In this document: positions 16,578 through 25,331 of the stretch, one piece after another
Layout of the letters: every line of letters starts with the position of its first letter
How positions within the stretch are numbered: position 1 is the first letter of the stretch
NCBI RefSeq assembly: GCF_964253085.1
Contig: NZ_CAXUQH020000001.1
Coordinates: 7,378,001-7,442,000, forward strand
From: Paenibacillus_E sp964253085
GTDB taxonomy: Bacteria > Bacillota > Bacilli > Paenibacillales > NBRC-103111
Reading direction: 5' to 3'
Length of the DNA stretch: 64,000 bases
Made by a program: the position numbers and the translations under genes
The notes under the pieces: generated by a model
Told to the model about the DNA's origin: nothing
The model's database searches: none
Seen by the model: only the letters and a program-made list of their open reading frames with translations

Positions 16578-18260
16578 CTACGTAAATAGCAAAAGCCCCC
16601 AAGCAAGTAAAGCAACCACCACTAAGATCGTATCCACTCTCTGCCACTCCAACGTGTTCTTCCGTAGCAGCAACGTTGTACCGTCGATTTGTTTCATCTC
16701 CATCGCGACGGTCATTTGTTCCGCTTTGTGGAACATGCCTAGTAATAGTGGAACTACCAGTGCAGGGATGTCACGCACGCGAACACTACCTGGGCGGACT
16801 GAGGCTTTACCTCGTGCTCGTACAATGGCTGAGAATTGCTGCCATTCCCGCAGAATCAGCGGGATGAAGCGGAAAACAAACGAAACCGCCAAGGAGAAGG
16901 ATGCCACGGGCAGCTTCACCTTGTACAAATATTTCAATGCCCAGTTAAGCCCCTGCACGAGCTGACCGTACGGGGTCGACATGGCAAGCCAGTAGCCTGC
17001 CAACAAGACAACAAATAAGCGTACCAGTAAGAAGGTGGTGCTCCAGCCATTGTCAACGGAGTAGCCGAGCGGTGAGAATTCGATCCCCGCCAGCGCTACG
17101 GAAAAGATCAGGAAAATCGCATAGGACCATGCGATTTTGCGGATCCCGCGCAACACACTGCGCGGGAGGCCGAGAAAAGCGCAGCCGACAAGCGCCGCGG
17201 CCACCGCGAGGCTGCCCCACCCCTGCTGCCCCATCGTGCCGATGGCGAGCAGCAGGTAGAGCAGCCACTTCGCGCGCGGGTCCAGCCCCAGCCACCCCGC
17301 CTGCGGCGCGGGTGGCCCAGACAGCAGCGGCTTCGCCAGCTGCTGCTCTACCGCCACGCTTGCTTCGCGCGTGGCAGCTGACGGCGCCGCTTCCGCAGGC
17401 GCCGAAGCGCTGGCGCTGCTGCCTTCGCGCAGCGCAGCCAAGATCGCCGCCGCGGCAAGCGCTGGCGTGAGCTGATCCGGCGCGATGGCGATGCCAACGC
17501 GCGCCAGCTCTTGCGAGGCCTCCGCGCTGCTCGGGAGGCCCACCCCGGCGCGCGCCAGCACCTCGGGCGCGCGGCAGAGCTCTTGCGGCGAGCCGTCGAA
17601 GACGAGCTCGCCATGGTCTAGAACGAGGACACGGTCCGCTAGCGGAAAGAACGTGTCCAGGTCATGTGTGGCGACGACGAGTCCGCCACGGGTTCGCGCG
17701 CGCAGCATGCGCAGCAGCTCGCGGACGGCGGCCGCCTCGAGGCCTGCAGTTGGCTCATCCATGAGGAGCCAATCCGGCGCCGTGGCGAAGGTCGTCGCCA
17801 GCGCGAGCCGGCGCTGCTCGCCGCCGCTGAGCGCGAAGGGCGAGCGATCCATGGCGAAGACGCCATGGGGATCGAGCGCATGAGTCGCCTCGCGGATGCG
17901 GCGATCCCGCTCTTCCGCAGGTAGCTTGTACGGCCGGAGCGAGTAGGCGAATTCTTGGCGTATGCTCCTCGCGAACAGCTGCTGCTCGGGGAATTGGAAC
18001 GTTAACCCGAAGCGAAGCAGCAGTTTCGAATCAGCCTTGTTATTCTTCAGCCAAATCGGCTGCTCATCCAGCGTAATCGATCCAGCCTGCGGCTTAAGTA
18101 GACCCGACATCACTTGCAGCAGCGTAGATTTTCCTGACCCTGCATGCCCGATAAGCAACGTCATGGAACCTTCTTCTAGGGTAAAGCTTATATCCTGGAG
18201 CAGTGTCACCTCAGGTGACTCGGGGGCTGTAACCTCTATTCCCTTCAAGGCTATCGACAT
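16578..18260 (-). CDS. Energy-coupling factor fusion: EcfA-type ATPase joined to EcfT transmembrane subunit
   Basis: A 560-residue fusion. Residues 1 to about 235 are an ATPase with Walker A GHAGSGKST (38-46), signature LSGGEQRRLALA and Walker B WLLMDEPTAGLEA. Residues about 236-320 are an Ala/Pro/Ser-rich linker. The rest is EcfT, with about five helices and the coupling motif IVRARGKA near residue 500. ECF transporters usually encode A, A' and T separately, so this fusion is unusual. It overlaps the second ATPase gene by ten bases and is divergent from bioY, with a BirA box between, so it should power biotin uptake. The linker region (about 17050-17900) is markedly GC-rich compared with its neighbours. 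Confidence 0.88.
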   Translation of the reverse strand: MSIALKGIEVTAPESPEVTLLQDISFTLEEGSMTLLIGHAGSGKSTLLQVMSGLLKPQAGSITLDEQPIWLKNNKADSKLLLRFGLTFQFPEQQLFARSIRQEFAYSLRPYKLPAEERDRRIREATHALDPHGVFAMDRSPFALSGGEQRRLALATTFATAPDWLLMDEPTAGLEAAAVRELLRMLRARTRGGLVVATHDLDTFFPLADRVLVLDHGELVFDGSPQELCRAPEVLARAGVGLPSSAEASQELARVGIAIAPDQLTPALAAAAILAALREGSSASASAPAEAAPSAATREASVAVEQQLAKPLLSGPPAPQAGWLGLDPRAKWLLYLLLAIGTMGQQGWGSLAVAAALVGCAFLGLPRSVLRGIRKIAWSYAIFLIFSVALAGIEFSPLGYSVDNGWSTTFLLVRLFVVLLAGYWLAMSTPYGQLVQGLNWALKYLYKVKLPVASFSLAVSFVFRFIPLILREWQQFSAIVRARGKASVRPGSVRVRDIPALVVPLLLGMFHKAEQMTVAMEMKQIDGTTLLLRKNTLEWQRVDTILVVVALLAWGLLLFT

Positions 18261-19117
18261 GAAATCACCTCTGCCAATTCTTCCATGTTCAGCGGAAGAG
18301 GGTGTAAAGTGAGTCCCTGTTCTAGCAGATGCATCGCCGTTTGAATCACAAAGGGCGGATCAAAACCAAGTTCCACACAAGGCGATGATTTCTCGAATTT
18401 CTTGATTTTCTCAAATTTCTCTGATTTCTCCCCAACTTCCCCATAAAAGAACTTCCGCGGCTCCCCATCAAAGGTAATCCTTCCCGCTCCAAAACCGATC
18501 ACACGAGTCGCATCCGCCACCTCTTCCAGCCGATGTGAAATCCAAACAATCGTCGTTCCACCTTGATGCGCCTGGCGCACAGCTTCGCGAACTTCTTTGC
18601 GAGAAGCAGGGTCCAGCATCGCTGTCGGTTCATCCAAAAGCAGAATTTCTGGACTTGTTGCGAGTGCGGCAGCGAGGTTTACCAACTGTTTCTGCCCCCC
18701 AGATAAGGTAGCCATTGTACGCTCCGGCGAAAGTGACAAGCCTACCGCAGCTAAAACTTCCGCATACCAACTCCTGCGTCCCTCGGCCGTTAATTGCTGC
18801 GCTTGCGGTAAGAAGTCTAGTTCCTCCGCTATCGTTTCCCCTATGAATTGGGCTTCCGGCAATTGGAGAACGCCTCTTGTCATCGAAGTCACATCGTCCG
18901 TTCTACGCTGAACTTGCCCTTCCGACAATGGGTTCATACCTAGCAGCACACTAGCAAGTGTACTTTTCCCGCTCCCATTAGGCCCCACAACAGCAACCCA
19001 CTCACCTCTATGAATGTCTAGCGAGACACCTGACCATACGCGTCGCCCTTCTCCCGATTCCATTCGATAGACGATCGAAGCATTCTTTAATGACACTAAT
19101 TTCTCTCTTGTACGCAT
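18251..19117 (-). CDS. Energy-coupling factor ATPase (EcfA type) of the biotin transporter
   Basis: The start at 19117 (MRTREKLVSLKNASIVYRM) follows AAAGGAA; a frame reaching 19189 would run through the biotin operator. The 288-residue ATPase has Walker A GPNGSGKST, signature LSGGQKQLVNLAAALA and Walker B EILLLDEPTAMLDP. It should pair with the ATPase half of the downstream fusion protein to form the A/A' heterodimer that drives the EcfT/BioY membrane part. A C-terminal tail rich in Lys/Phe/Glu (KSEKFEKIKKFEKSS) precedes the last segment. First gene of the minus-strand operon, with a BirA site in its promoter. Confidence 0.86.
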   Translation of the reverse strand: MRTREKLVSLKNASIVYRMESGEGRRVWSGVSLDIHRGEWVAVVGPNGSGKSTLASVLLGMNPLSEGQVQRRTDDVTSMTRGVLQLPEAQFIGETIAEELDFLPQAQQLTAEGRRSWYAEVLAAVGLSLSPERTMATLSGGQKQLVNLAAALATSPEILLLDEPTAMLDPASRKEVREAVRQAHQGGTTIVWISHRLEEVADATRVIGFGAGRITFDGEPRKFFYGEVGEKSEKFEKIKKFEKSSPCVELGFDPPFVIQTAMHLLEQGLTLHPLPLNMEELAEVISCR

Positions 19118-19165
19118 ATGTAAAAAAGTTCCTTTCACTTTTCTAGCAGTTGTGCTATCATCTGT

Positions 19166-19201
19166 ATTGTCAACTTTGTTGTAAACCAATCGGTTGACAA
19201 T
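19166..19201. promoter_or_regulatory. BirA (biotin repressor) operator
   Basis: ATTGTCAAC (19166-19174) and GTTGACAAT (19193-19201) form a perfect 9-base palindrome with an 18-base spacer, in the form of Firmicutes BirA sites (TTGTTAAC-like arms 14-16 or more bases apart). It lies between bioY and the divergent ECF genes, so one biotin-loaded BirA dimer could repress both. Confidence 0.78.
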
Positions 19202-19237
19202 AGATTAACAATACCAGAAACAGGAGTGGTCAACAAT

Positions 19238-19849
19238 ATGAAACTTACGCTACGTGGTGTTATTTTCAGTGCTTTATTTGCAGCTATTCTCGTGTTATTC
19301 AGCTTCTTCAAAATCTCAGTTGGCACAGAAGTACCCATTACCCTTCAAACATTAGCTGTTATGCTCGCTGGAGGTTTACTAGGCGCGCGCTACGGATTTC
19401 TAAGTATGGCCCTTGTCGTTGTACTTACTGCCGTTGGTTTCCCACTCCTTCATGGCAGTGGTGGTCTAGGTGTTGTCCTCGGACCTACTGGTGGCTTTAT
19501 TATGATTTGGCCTATCTCCGCGATGCTCATTGGTTTTATTTTACCTCGTATTCGTTTAAATGGCATCATGGGCTATGTCGCTGCGTTTCTTGTTCTTGAA
19601 GTTTTCGGTTCCCTGTTTCTTTATTTGGCCGGCGTACCGTGGTTAATGTATAAGGTGCCTTCCTACACACTAGCAAAAGCACTTGCCCAAGGCTGCTATC
19701 CATTCCTTCCTGGAGATGCGATTAAAGCGTTCGTAGCTGCACTTATCATTGCGCCCGTTCGCCAAGTCTTCCCTCCACAGCGTCTTACCGGTTCATCTTC
19801 ACACAGTATCGTGAAAACTGAGAATTCGCAGGATGCGTTGATTCACTAA
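19238..19849 (+). CDS. bioY: Biotin transporter substrate-binding subunit BioY
   Basis: A 203-residue membrane protein of the BioY S-component family. The start at ATG 19238 is preferred over GTG 19226 because AGGAG (19222-19226) would overlap the GTG. The conserved N-terminal VPITLQTLAVMLAGGLLG region, the GPTGGFIMIWPI segment and the PGDAIKAFVAALI segment are all present. It captures biotin in the membrane and is energised by EcfA-EcfT and EcfA encoded on the other strand. The C-terminal tail after PPQRLTGSS is polar and not conserved. Probably repressed by biotin through the BirA box. Confidence 0.93.
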   Translation: MKLTLRGVIFSALFAAILVLFSFFKISVGTEVPITLQTLAVMLAGGLLGARYGFLSMALVVVLTAVGFPLLHGSGGLGVVLGPTGGFIMIWPISAMLIGFILPRIRLNGIMGYVAAFLVLEVFGSLFLYLAGVPWLMYKVPSYTLAKALAQGCYPFLPGDAIKAFVAALIIAPVRQVFPPQRLTGSSSHSIVKTENSQDALIH

Positions 19850-19897
19850 TCACTCTTAATCGGCCTAGTACCTTACCTCATATTCGTCAAACAATTA

Positions 19898-19940
19898 AGA
19901 GCCACCCTCAAAGTAGCTGATCTACTTGAGGATGGCTCTT
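19898..19940. terminator. Terminator between bioY and the ADP-ribosylglycohydrolase gene
   Basis: AAGAGCCACCCTCAAGTAG-like left arm (from 19898) pairs with CTACTTGAGGATGGCTCTT (19922-19940) with small mismatches. Genes on both sides end here, so it is likely bidirectional. Confidence 0.75.
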
Positions 19941-19967
19941 TCATTTGGGTCTTTACGTGGATATAAG

Positions 19968-21365
19968 CTACTTTCCAGCAGCATATTCAGCCGATATCTT
20001 CTTAAATACCTCATAGCTGCGATTGGCACATTCCGAAATCGCGATCGGATGGAACCCTGTCACCTCTGCGTATAACGTATCGTTAAGCGGCTCGGCCCAC
20101 GAGGCCGGAAGTTTGTCAGCCCCTAGCTTCGCACCCATAATCGATCCAACGGTAGCGCCGTTACAATCGGTATCCCAACCACCTAGAACCGATGTCGTAA
20201 CAGCTAGCTCAAAATCGTCCTTAGCAAAGATCAGCGACGCAGCAACTAAGGCTGCATTATTGTTCGTATGCACACAATGATAGTGCTCGAACGCATTCCA
20301 AATCCGCTCGACTAAATCTAATTGATCAACCGCACTGCGTGCAATGTCTACCGCTTGTCGAATATCATGAGCCAGTCGGCTATCTTGAGGAATTTCACTA
20401 AGTCCAATTTCCACAATGCGTTCATTATCAGTTTCGTTAAAAGCCGCTGCAATCATGGCAGCCACAAACATTTCCCCGTAAATACCGTTCTTCACATGGG
20501 AAAAGGAAGCATCCCGCCATGCTAATTCAGCTGCAAGCTCTGGATTTCCCGCGGCACCGTAAGCAAAGCCATCGGCTCTGATTTGAGCGCCAATCCACTC
20601 CCGATACGGATTTAACCATGTTCGTACCCATTCACTCTTCTGTGCCCAGTCCTCTGTTTTTTCACCTTGCATATGCGAGGTCACCTGGGCGAAATTCAAA
20701 TAAGACTGCGTCTCCGCTGTACATACTTGCTGGTAGCTAAGATATTTATGCCACAGCTTGCCAATATCCCAGCTATCAAAATTCAATCCTTTTTCCTCTA
20801 AAAGAATCAAACCTAACACGGTATAACGGATATCATCGTCGGTTTCCATAAACTGAATGTTTTCTTTCCAGCTTTTCTTGCACCAGTCATTCACTTTCAA
20901 ATCATACTCGGCTGACGCTCGTGAAGTCCCTGGTGTATAGCCGCTAATTGGCCAAGCATCTGCGCCCTTGAACCATAGCTCAATATTCTTCCATCCGTCT
21001 CTTCCACCACTGCCATACATAAATTGACCATTCTCAAACGGTTTACCTAATGCACACCCGATACTTCGGCCGAGCCACGCACCTTGAAATTGATTGAGCC
21101 ATGCAGCTTCTGATTTATCCGCCGGTAATTGCCGTGGCCCTTCGGGCCGAGTCGCACGAATGCCAGGCAAGTCGGAAGGCTCTTGATAGGGAAAGTCTGC
21201 ACGAATTTCAAGCGCCATCAACTGCTGGTACACAGCCATTAGCTTCGCGTCATCATCTTCAGCTTCAGCCCACTTGTCTAGAAATCCGCTGACATCGCAG
21301 CCTTCTTCTCCCCTTTGTTTGATTTCAGCATGTACAATTCCCTTTAAATGCTCCCAGCCAGCCAT
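19968..21365 (-). CDS. ADP-ribosylglycohydrolase (DraG-like) family protein
   Basis: A 465-residue protein with the DraG/ARH fold. The metal-binding motif METDDDIRYTVLGL lies near residue 175, and the second motif GWDTDCNGATVGSIMGAKLG near residue 405; both supply aspartates to the binuclear metal site. LGRSIGCALGKPFEN matches the family N-terminal glycine loop, here displaced to about residue 97 by an N-terminal extension. These enzymes remove ADP-ribose from proteins or hydrolyse related substrates; the substrate is not known. It is 83 bases downstream of an AraC regulator on the same strand, likely the same operon. AAAGGTGG precedes the start. Confidence 0.85.
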   Translation of the reverse strand: MAGWEHLKGIVHAEIKQRGEEGCDVSGFLDKWAEAEDDDAKLMAVYQQLMALEIRADFPYQEPSDLPGIRATRPEGPRQLPADKSEAAWLNQFQGAWLGRSIGCALGKPFENGQFMYGSGGRDGWKNIELWFKGADAWPISGYTPGTSRASAEYDLKVNDWCKKSWKENIQFMETDDDIRYTVLGLILLEEKGLNFDSWDIGKLWHKYLSYQQVCTAETQSYLNFAQVTSHMQGEKTEDWAQKSEWVRTWLNPYREWIGAQIRADGFAYGAAGNPELAAELAWRDASFSHVKNGIYGEMFVAAMIAAAFNETDNERIVEIGLSEIPQDSRLAHDIRQAVDIARSAVDQLDLVERIWNAFEHYHCVHTNNNAALVAASLIFAKDDFELAVTTSVLGGWDTDCNGATVGSIMGAKLGADKLPASWAEPLNDTLYAEVTGFHPIAISECANRSYEVFKKISAEYAAGK

Positions 21366-21448
21366 CGTAAAACCACCTTTTATGTAAGATTTTAAGCTGA
21401 TTATACGAATTTGGCCTCAGCGAATCTTCTCAATTTCTTTCACACTTC

Positions 21449-22303
21449 TCAAAATAATTGCTTGACGCCAAATTGTTTACGATATTCCTGAGGGGATAGT
21501 CCGGCATCCAAGTTAAAGGCGCGATAGAAGGAGGCCAAGCTCTGAAACCCACTGGAAAAGCTAACGTCTGCGATACTATCCAGGCTCGTGACAAGCTGTT
21601 TCTTCGCTTCGCTAATCCGTAGCTGTGTCATATAAGCAATAAAGGAGATGCCTGTATGCTCCTTAAAAAGGCGGCTTGTCCGCGCGGTGCTCCAGCCTAG
21701 ATGCTCAGCAACGTCGGTAAGTTGAAGGGGCTCTTGATACCGTTCTTTCACAAAAAGCATCACTTCTTTGATCTCGCGCTGCGAATTGGACATATGCTTC
21801 CATTGCTCATTGCTGAAGGCACTCCTGTAATGCCGCAGCAAAATAACACCCAACTCTAGCAATTTGCAACGCGAAATCGTGAGATACCCCTCCGCTTTCG
21901 CGTTAAGCTCCTCATAAATCTGTTGAATAAGGACGCCGATTTGCCCCGCAAGCGGTGTTCCAGCCCCAATATGATTCTCAAATCTCTCAGACCGATAGGC
22001 AAATGGCAGCAATAATTTTTCATCTTCTTCAAGGAAGAGGCTCGGATCAAAATTCAAAAAAATATATCGGCTTGGATCATGCTGCGCGGATTGAGCAATA
22101 TGAAGCTCCGTATTATTAACAATAAAGACATCGCCTTTGCGAACTTCGTAAAGCTTATTTTCAAAAATAAATTGCCCTCGCCCTCCCAGGCAATAGCCAA
22201 TTTCCAAGCTAGAATGGAAATGAAGAGGCTGTGGATACGGTTTTGGACACCAAAGATACGCATTAATTGGAATGAGATTGTCATACTCTATCTTCTGCTT
22301 CAA
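21449..22303 (-). CDS. AraC-family transcriptional regulator with N-terminal cupin
   Basis: A 284-residue regulator starting at TTG 22303 (RBS GAAGGTGG about eleven bases upstream). Residues 20-85 form a small cupin (HFHSSLEIGYCLGGRGQFI and RKGDVFIVNNTELHI) that often binds a sugar-like ligand. Residues about 185-280 are the AraC domain with two helix-turn-helix parts (LTDVAEHLGWSTARTSRLFKE and IADVSFSSGFQSLASFYRAFN). Unlike the first AraC protein in this window it has no membrane segments. It precedes the ADP-ribosylglycohydrolase gene and may control it. Confidence 0.85.
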   Translation of the reverse strand: MKQKIEYDNLIPINAYLWCPKPYPQPLHFHSSLEIGYCLGGRGQFIFENKLYEVRKGDVFIVNNTELHIAQSAQHDPSRYIFLNFDPSLFLEEDEKLLLPFAYRSERFENHIGAGTPLAGQIGVLIQQIYEELNAKAEGYLTISRCKLLELGVILLRHYRSAFSNEQWKHMSNSQREIKEVMLFVKERYQEPLQLTDVAEHLGWSTARTSRLFKEHTGISFIAYMTQLRISEAKKQLVTSLDSIADVSFSSGFQSLASFYRAFNLDAGLSPQEYRKQFGVKQLF

Positions 22304-22495
22304 TTGGTTTCAGTCCACCTTCGAAATTAAGATAGCTTTATATTACCACTAGCCAAAATGTTATGAAAAAAATTTTACGAAATTGTAATGTCTCGCCCCT
22401 CATTTTTATGCGATTGTTATGCGCGAATTAGTAAGCTTAGTCCTGTAGACAACAGCGCAACAAACAAATCCAATCCACTTGAGGAGTGTTTCTCG

Positions 22496-23977
22496 ATGAA
22501 AAATAATAAAAAAGTTCTAGCCGCTCTCACGATTTCAGCAACTGTCGGACTATCCGCCATTCTTCCTTACCATGCCCTAGCAGCCAATCCATTCACGGAT
22601 TCCGCAAGTGTTGCACAAATCCAGACTGCAATTGAGCAACTAGCTCAGCAGCAGGTGCTGTCCGGTTATGAGAACAATACCTTCAAACCTAATCAAGCCG
22701 TCACACGCAGTGAGATTGCCAAAATGGTAGCCCTCTCTTTCCACGTAAACACGGCTGTGGATACAACGACAGCTAATCCTTTTCAAGATGTAACATCACA
22801 AGATTGGTACTATAACTACGCCATTTCCTTACAGGCACTAGGTGCTATGAATAGTGTGTCCGGCCAACAATTCGCCGGGGCGCAAACGATCACTGCCGAG
22901 CAGTTGAGCAGTATCATTGCATCGGTGCTTAAAGTAGACACTGCAACGATTCGTCAGTTGCCAAGCTACGCATCACTCAGCAGCCAAGTAACACGCGGTC
23001 AAGCTGCCTTGCTTCTGGTTGAAGCTCAGAAAGTAGCTCCTGTTCGTGTGACAAAGCTTGAAGTTTTGAATGCAATTTCCCTGCAGGTGACCTTCTCAGC
23101 ACCGATTCCTACTGCAGAATTAGAGCTGGATCCAGCGTCCAAAAACTTTGTTTTTGACAATGGCCTTGCCATCAATAACGTGCCGCGCCTGAAAACAGGC
23201 TCTGTATCCACGTATATTGTACCGGTTCCAACACAGAAAGCAGGCACGACGTACTCGCTGACGTATAAAGGTCAACCTGCCGTTACTTTCACAGCTAGCA
23301 CAGAGAAAATCCGTTTGGATTCCACTGCTCAGGTTGCCAATGACCTATTTGAAGTAGAATCCCATCTAACTGATGGTGTAGCGGATTATGGTTATGTCAT
23401 CGCGGCTTACAGCAAGGGCCGTCCAGGTTCATTTATCGTTGATGCATGGAATCGTTACAACGGTACGACCTACCAAATCCTATCTTCCATGCGCAATCGC
23501 CAAGTTCAAATCACCCCTGAGGGTGGAGCAACGATGACGGCTAATTACTTGCCATTCACGCAAGCAACAGATGGTCGCCAAGCGCCTAAGTTCATTTTGC
23601 CTAACGGAGAGAAATTCCACCCTGGTGTAAAATATACGGTTTCCGCCGACTGGGCGACGCTGAAGAACCCTACTTTTACGGCAAAAGAAATCGCTCCGCT
23701 CCAGCTTCAATCCGCTGCCGCGGTTGATGCGAAGACGATTGCAGTCACACTAACGCAAGATCCGAAGGATGAAATCTTCGTTTCACGCCGCGTAACCCTA
23801 ACTGCTGCCGATGGCACAGTTCTGACTGCTGAATACAGCTTGACGACACGCAAAGGTGCCGTTGGTACGTTCACGCTTTTGAATAATGCTGGGCTGGCTC
23901 CAGATACAACGTACTCAGTTGCGCCAGTGGGTGCATGGGCTACGGCAACAGGAGTCACTTTAAACTTGAAAAAGTAA
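22496..23977 (+). CDS. Surface protein with S-layer homology (SLH) domains
   Basis: The start at 22496 follows GAGGAG; the frame extends upstream but without a ribosome site. The 493-residue product has a signal peptide (KVLAALTISATVGLSAILP, cleavage after ALA near residue 28). SLH domains begin at once: NPFTDSASVAQIQTAIEQL ... FKPNQAVTRSEIAKM (about 29-82), then NPFQDVTSQDWYYNYAISL (about 93-150), and a weak third. SLH domains bind pyruvylated secondary cell-wall polymer and fix the protein to the wall. The rest is beta-rich with Ig-like character (KLEVLNAISLQVTFSAPI) and no catalytic motif I recognise. Confidence 0.85.
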   Translation: MKNNKKVLAALTISATVGLSAILPYHALAANPFTDSASVAQIQTAIEQLAQQQVLSGYENNTFKPNQAVTRSEIAKMVALSFHVNTAVDTTTANPFQDVTSQDWYYNYAISLQALGAMNSVSGQQFAGAQTITAEQLSSIIASVLKVDTATIRQLPSYASLSSQVTRGQAALLLVEAQKVAPVRVTKLEVLNAISLQVTFSAPIPTAELELDPASKNFVFDNGLAINNVPRLKTGSVSTYIVPVPTQKAGTTYSLTYKGQPAVTFTASTEKIRLDSTAQVANDLFEVESHLTDGVADYGYVIAAYSKGRPGSFIVDAWNRYNGTTYQILSSMRNRQVQITPEGGATMTANYLPFTQATDGRQAPKFILPNGEKFHPGVKYTVSADWATLKNPTFTAKEIAPLQLQSAAAVDAKTIAVTLTQDPKDEIFVSRRVTLTAADGTVLTAEYSLTTRKGAVGTFTLLNNAGLAPDTTYSVAPVGAWATATGVTLNLKK

Positions 23978-24008
23978 ATGTAACTTTACAATCGAATGAC
24001 AAAAAGAT

Positions 24009-24042
24009 AAGGAAGATGACCTGCAATCAGGTTCTCTTCCTT
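24009..24042 (+). terminator. Hairpin after the SLH gene
   Basis: AAGGAAGA-TGACCTG pairs with CAGGTT-C-TCTTCCTT. It lies 31 bases past the stop. The T-run is poor, so it may be a weak terminator. Confidence 0.5.
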
Positions 24043-24119
24043 ACCTTCGTTTGCTAAACTTATCCACAGATACTGTATTCTTAGCTTCATATACTCTAAA
24101 TCAAGAGGTGACCATCTAT

Positions 24120-25298
24120 ATGGTATTCACAAATAGATCCCTATTCGCACGCTTAACACCGCTCACACTGCTTCTTGTCTTAGTTGGCTGTAGCAGCCAA
24201 CAGTCGCCTCCAGTCAACAGCCTCAACCCGACAAAGTCAACAACACCATCACCTACCGCTGCTGCAACACAAACACCAACGACAAGTTCGTTACCTGCGA
24301 CAGTGAGCCCTTCGCCTTCAGCGGCTACGGCTACAACTCTCATGGTGACGCATTCGAAAAGTGACTATATGTCCTTCCTTGATCCCGCTTCAGGCCGTAT
24401 GGAGAAACTTGTCGTAGGTAAGGCCCCATTTGCCATCGCAGAGGGTCCGAATCATCGCGCTTATGTGTCGACAGCCGAAGGGGTAGCCGTTATTGATACG
24501 AAGCTCCGTAAACGGATCGCTCTTGTCCCCTACCAGGCCAATGTCGGTAAACCACGCTTTGGTGAATATCGCTCGGGTGGCATGGGGATTGCGGTATCGC
24601 CAAATGGTAAATTCACATATGTCGGTGTGTATCTCGACGCCGGTAAAAGTCAGCTTGAGATCCTGGATACAGAAAAGCTCGCAATGACGGGGCATGTTCC
24701 TGTTGGCATTCGACCATTTGATGTTGTGACTAGCTTAGATGGCCGTGAAGTATACAGTATCGACCACGACGGGTACACGGTGACGGCTGTCGATCCTTTT
24801 AACCTAAAAGGTCGCACATTAGAGGCTGCTCCCTTCGGTAAAGGCGGCTTCGAGAAGCCGCATTACGCCGCAGTTCGAGCTGACGGCCGCTTACTTTTGC
24901 CTTACCAAGGCCGCGGTCTTGTGGTGCTTGACCCGAAGAGCGGCAGCTACACAACTGAACCCTTGACGGGCAACACACATCAGGAGGGTGTTACGCTTAC
25001 CCCGGACGGCAAGCAGCTACTGATCGTTGGTATTGGTTCAGCTGGCAGCGCCACAGGCAAGCCTAATTTGACTATACTCGATGTGAACACCTATACAGAG
25101 AAAGTCCTTCCGTTAATCCGCATGCACCAAATGGTCGCCAGCAGCGCCGATGGTCGCTATGCCTATCTTACAGGGGGCGTCACTTATGCCGATACCGGCT
25201 GGAATGGGATGACGGTGGTTGACCTGTCAGCAGGTACGACACGCGAATTCGAACTGCCCGATTACCCGCTTGATGTGCAGCTTCTGACGAATAAATAG
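24120..25298 (+). CDS. Beta-propeller (YVTN-repeat) lipoprotein
   Basis: Start ATG 24120 with AGAGGTGA nine bases upstream; a longer frame to 24051 lacks one. The 392-residue product has a lipoprotein signal (LTLLLVLVGCSS), a Thr/Ser/Pro-rich spacer (about residues 25-75), then repeated blades such as GMGIAVSPNGKFTYVGVYLD, VPVGIRPFDVVTSLDGREVY and EGVTLTPDGKQLLIVGIG, typical of a seven-bladed YVTN propeller. It is probably exposed on the membrane outer face, where such proteins act in binding or scaffolding. No enzyme motif is visible. It follows the SLH gene and may share its transcript, but a hairpin intervenes. Confidence 0.82.
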   Translation: MVFTNRSLFARLTPLTLLLVLVGCSSQQSPPVNSLNPTKSTTPSPTAAATQTPTTSSLPATVSPSPSAATATTLMVTHSKSDYMSFLDPASGRMEKLVVGKAPFAIAEGPNHRAYVSTAEGVAVIDTKLRKRIALVPYQANVGKPRFGEYRSGGMGIAVSPNGKFTYVGVYLDAGKSQLEILDTEKLAMTGHVPVGIRPFDVVTSLDGREVYSIDHDGYTVTAVDPFNLKGRTLEAAPFGKGGFEKPHYAAVRADGRLLLPYQGRGLVVLDPKSGSYTTEPLTGNTHQEGVTLTPDGKQLLIVGIGSAGSATGKPNLTILDVNTYTEKVLPLIRMHQMVASSADGRYAYLTGGVTYADTGWNGMTVVDLSAGTTREFELPDYPLDVQLLTNK

Positions 25299-25331
25299 TC
25301 TCAGCTGATATATTTCAATACGTTCTTGCTG

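Noticed and set aside
17050..17920. Several long overlapping frames on both strands inside the EcfA-EcfT gene
   Set aside because: They are by-products of high GC with few stop codons; only the minus frame has ATPase/EcfT motifs.
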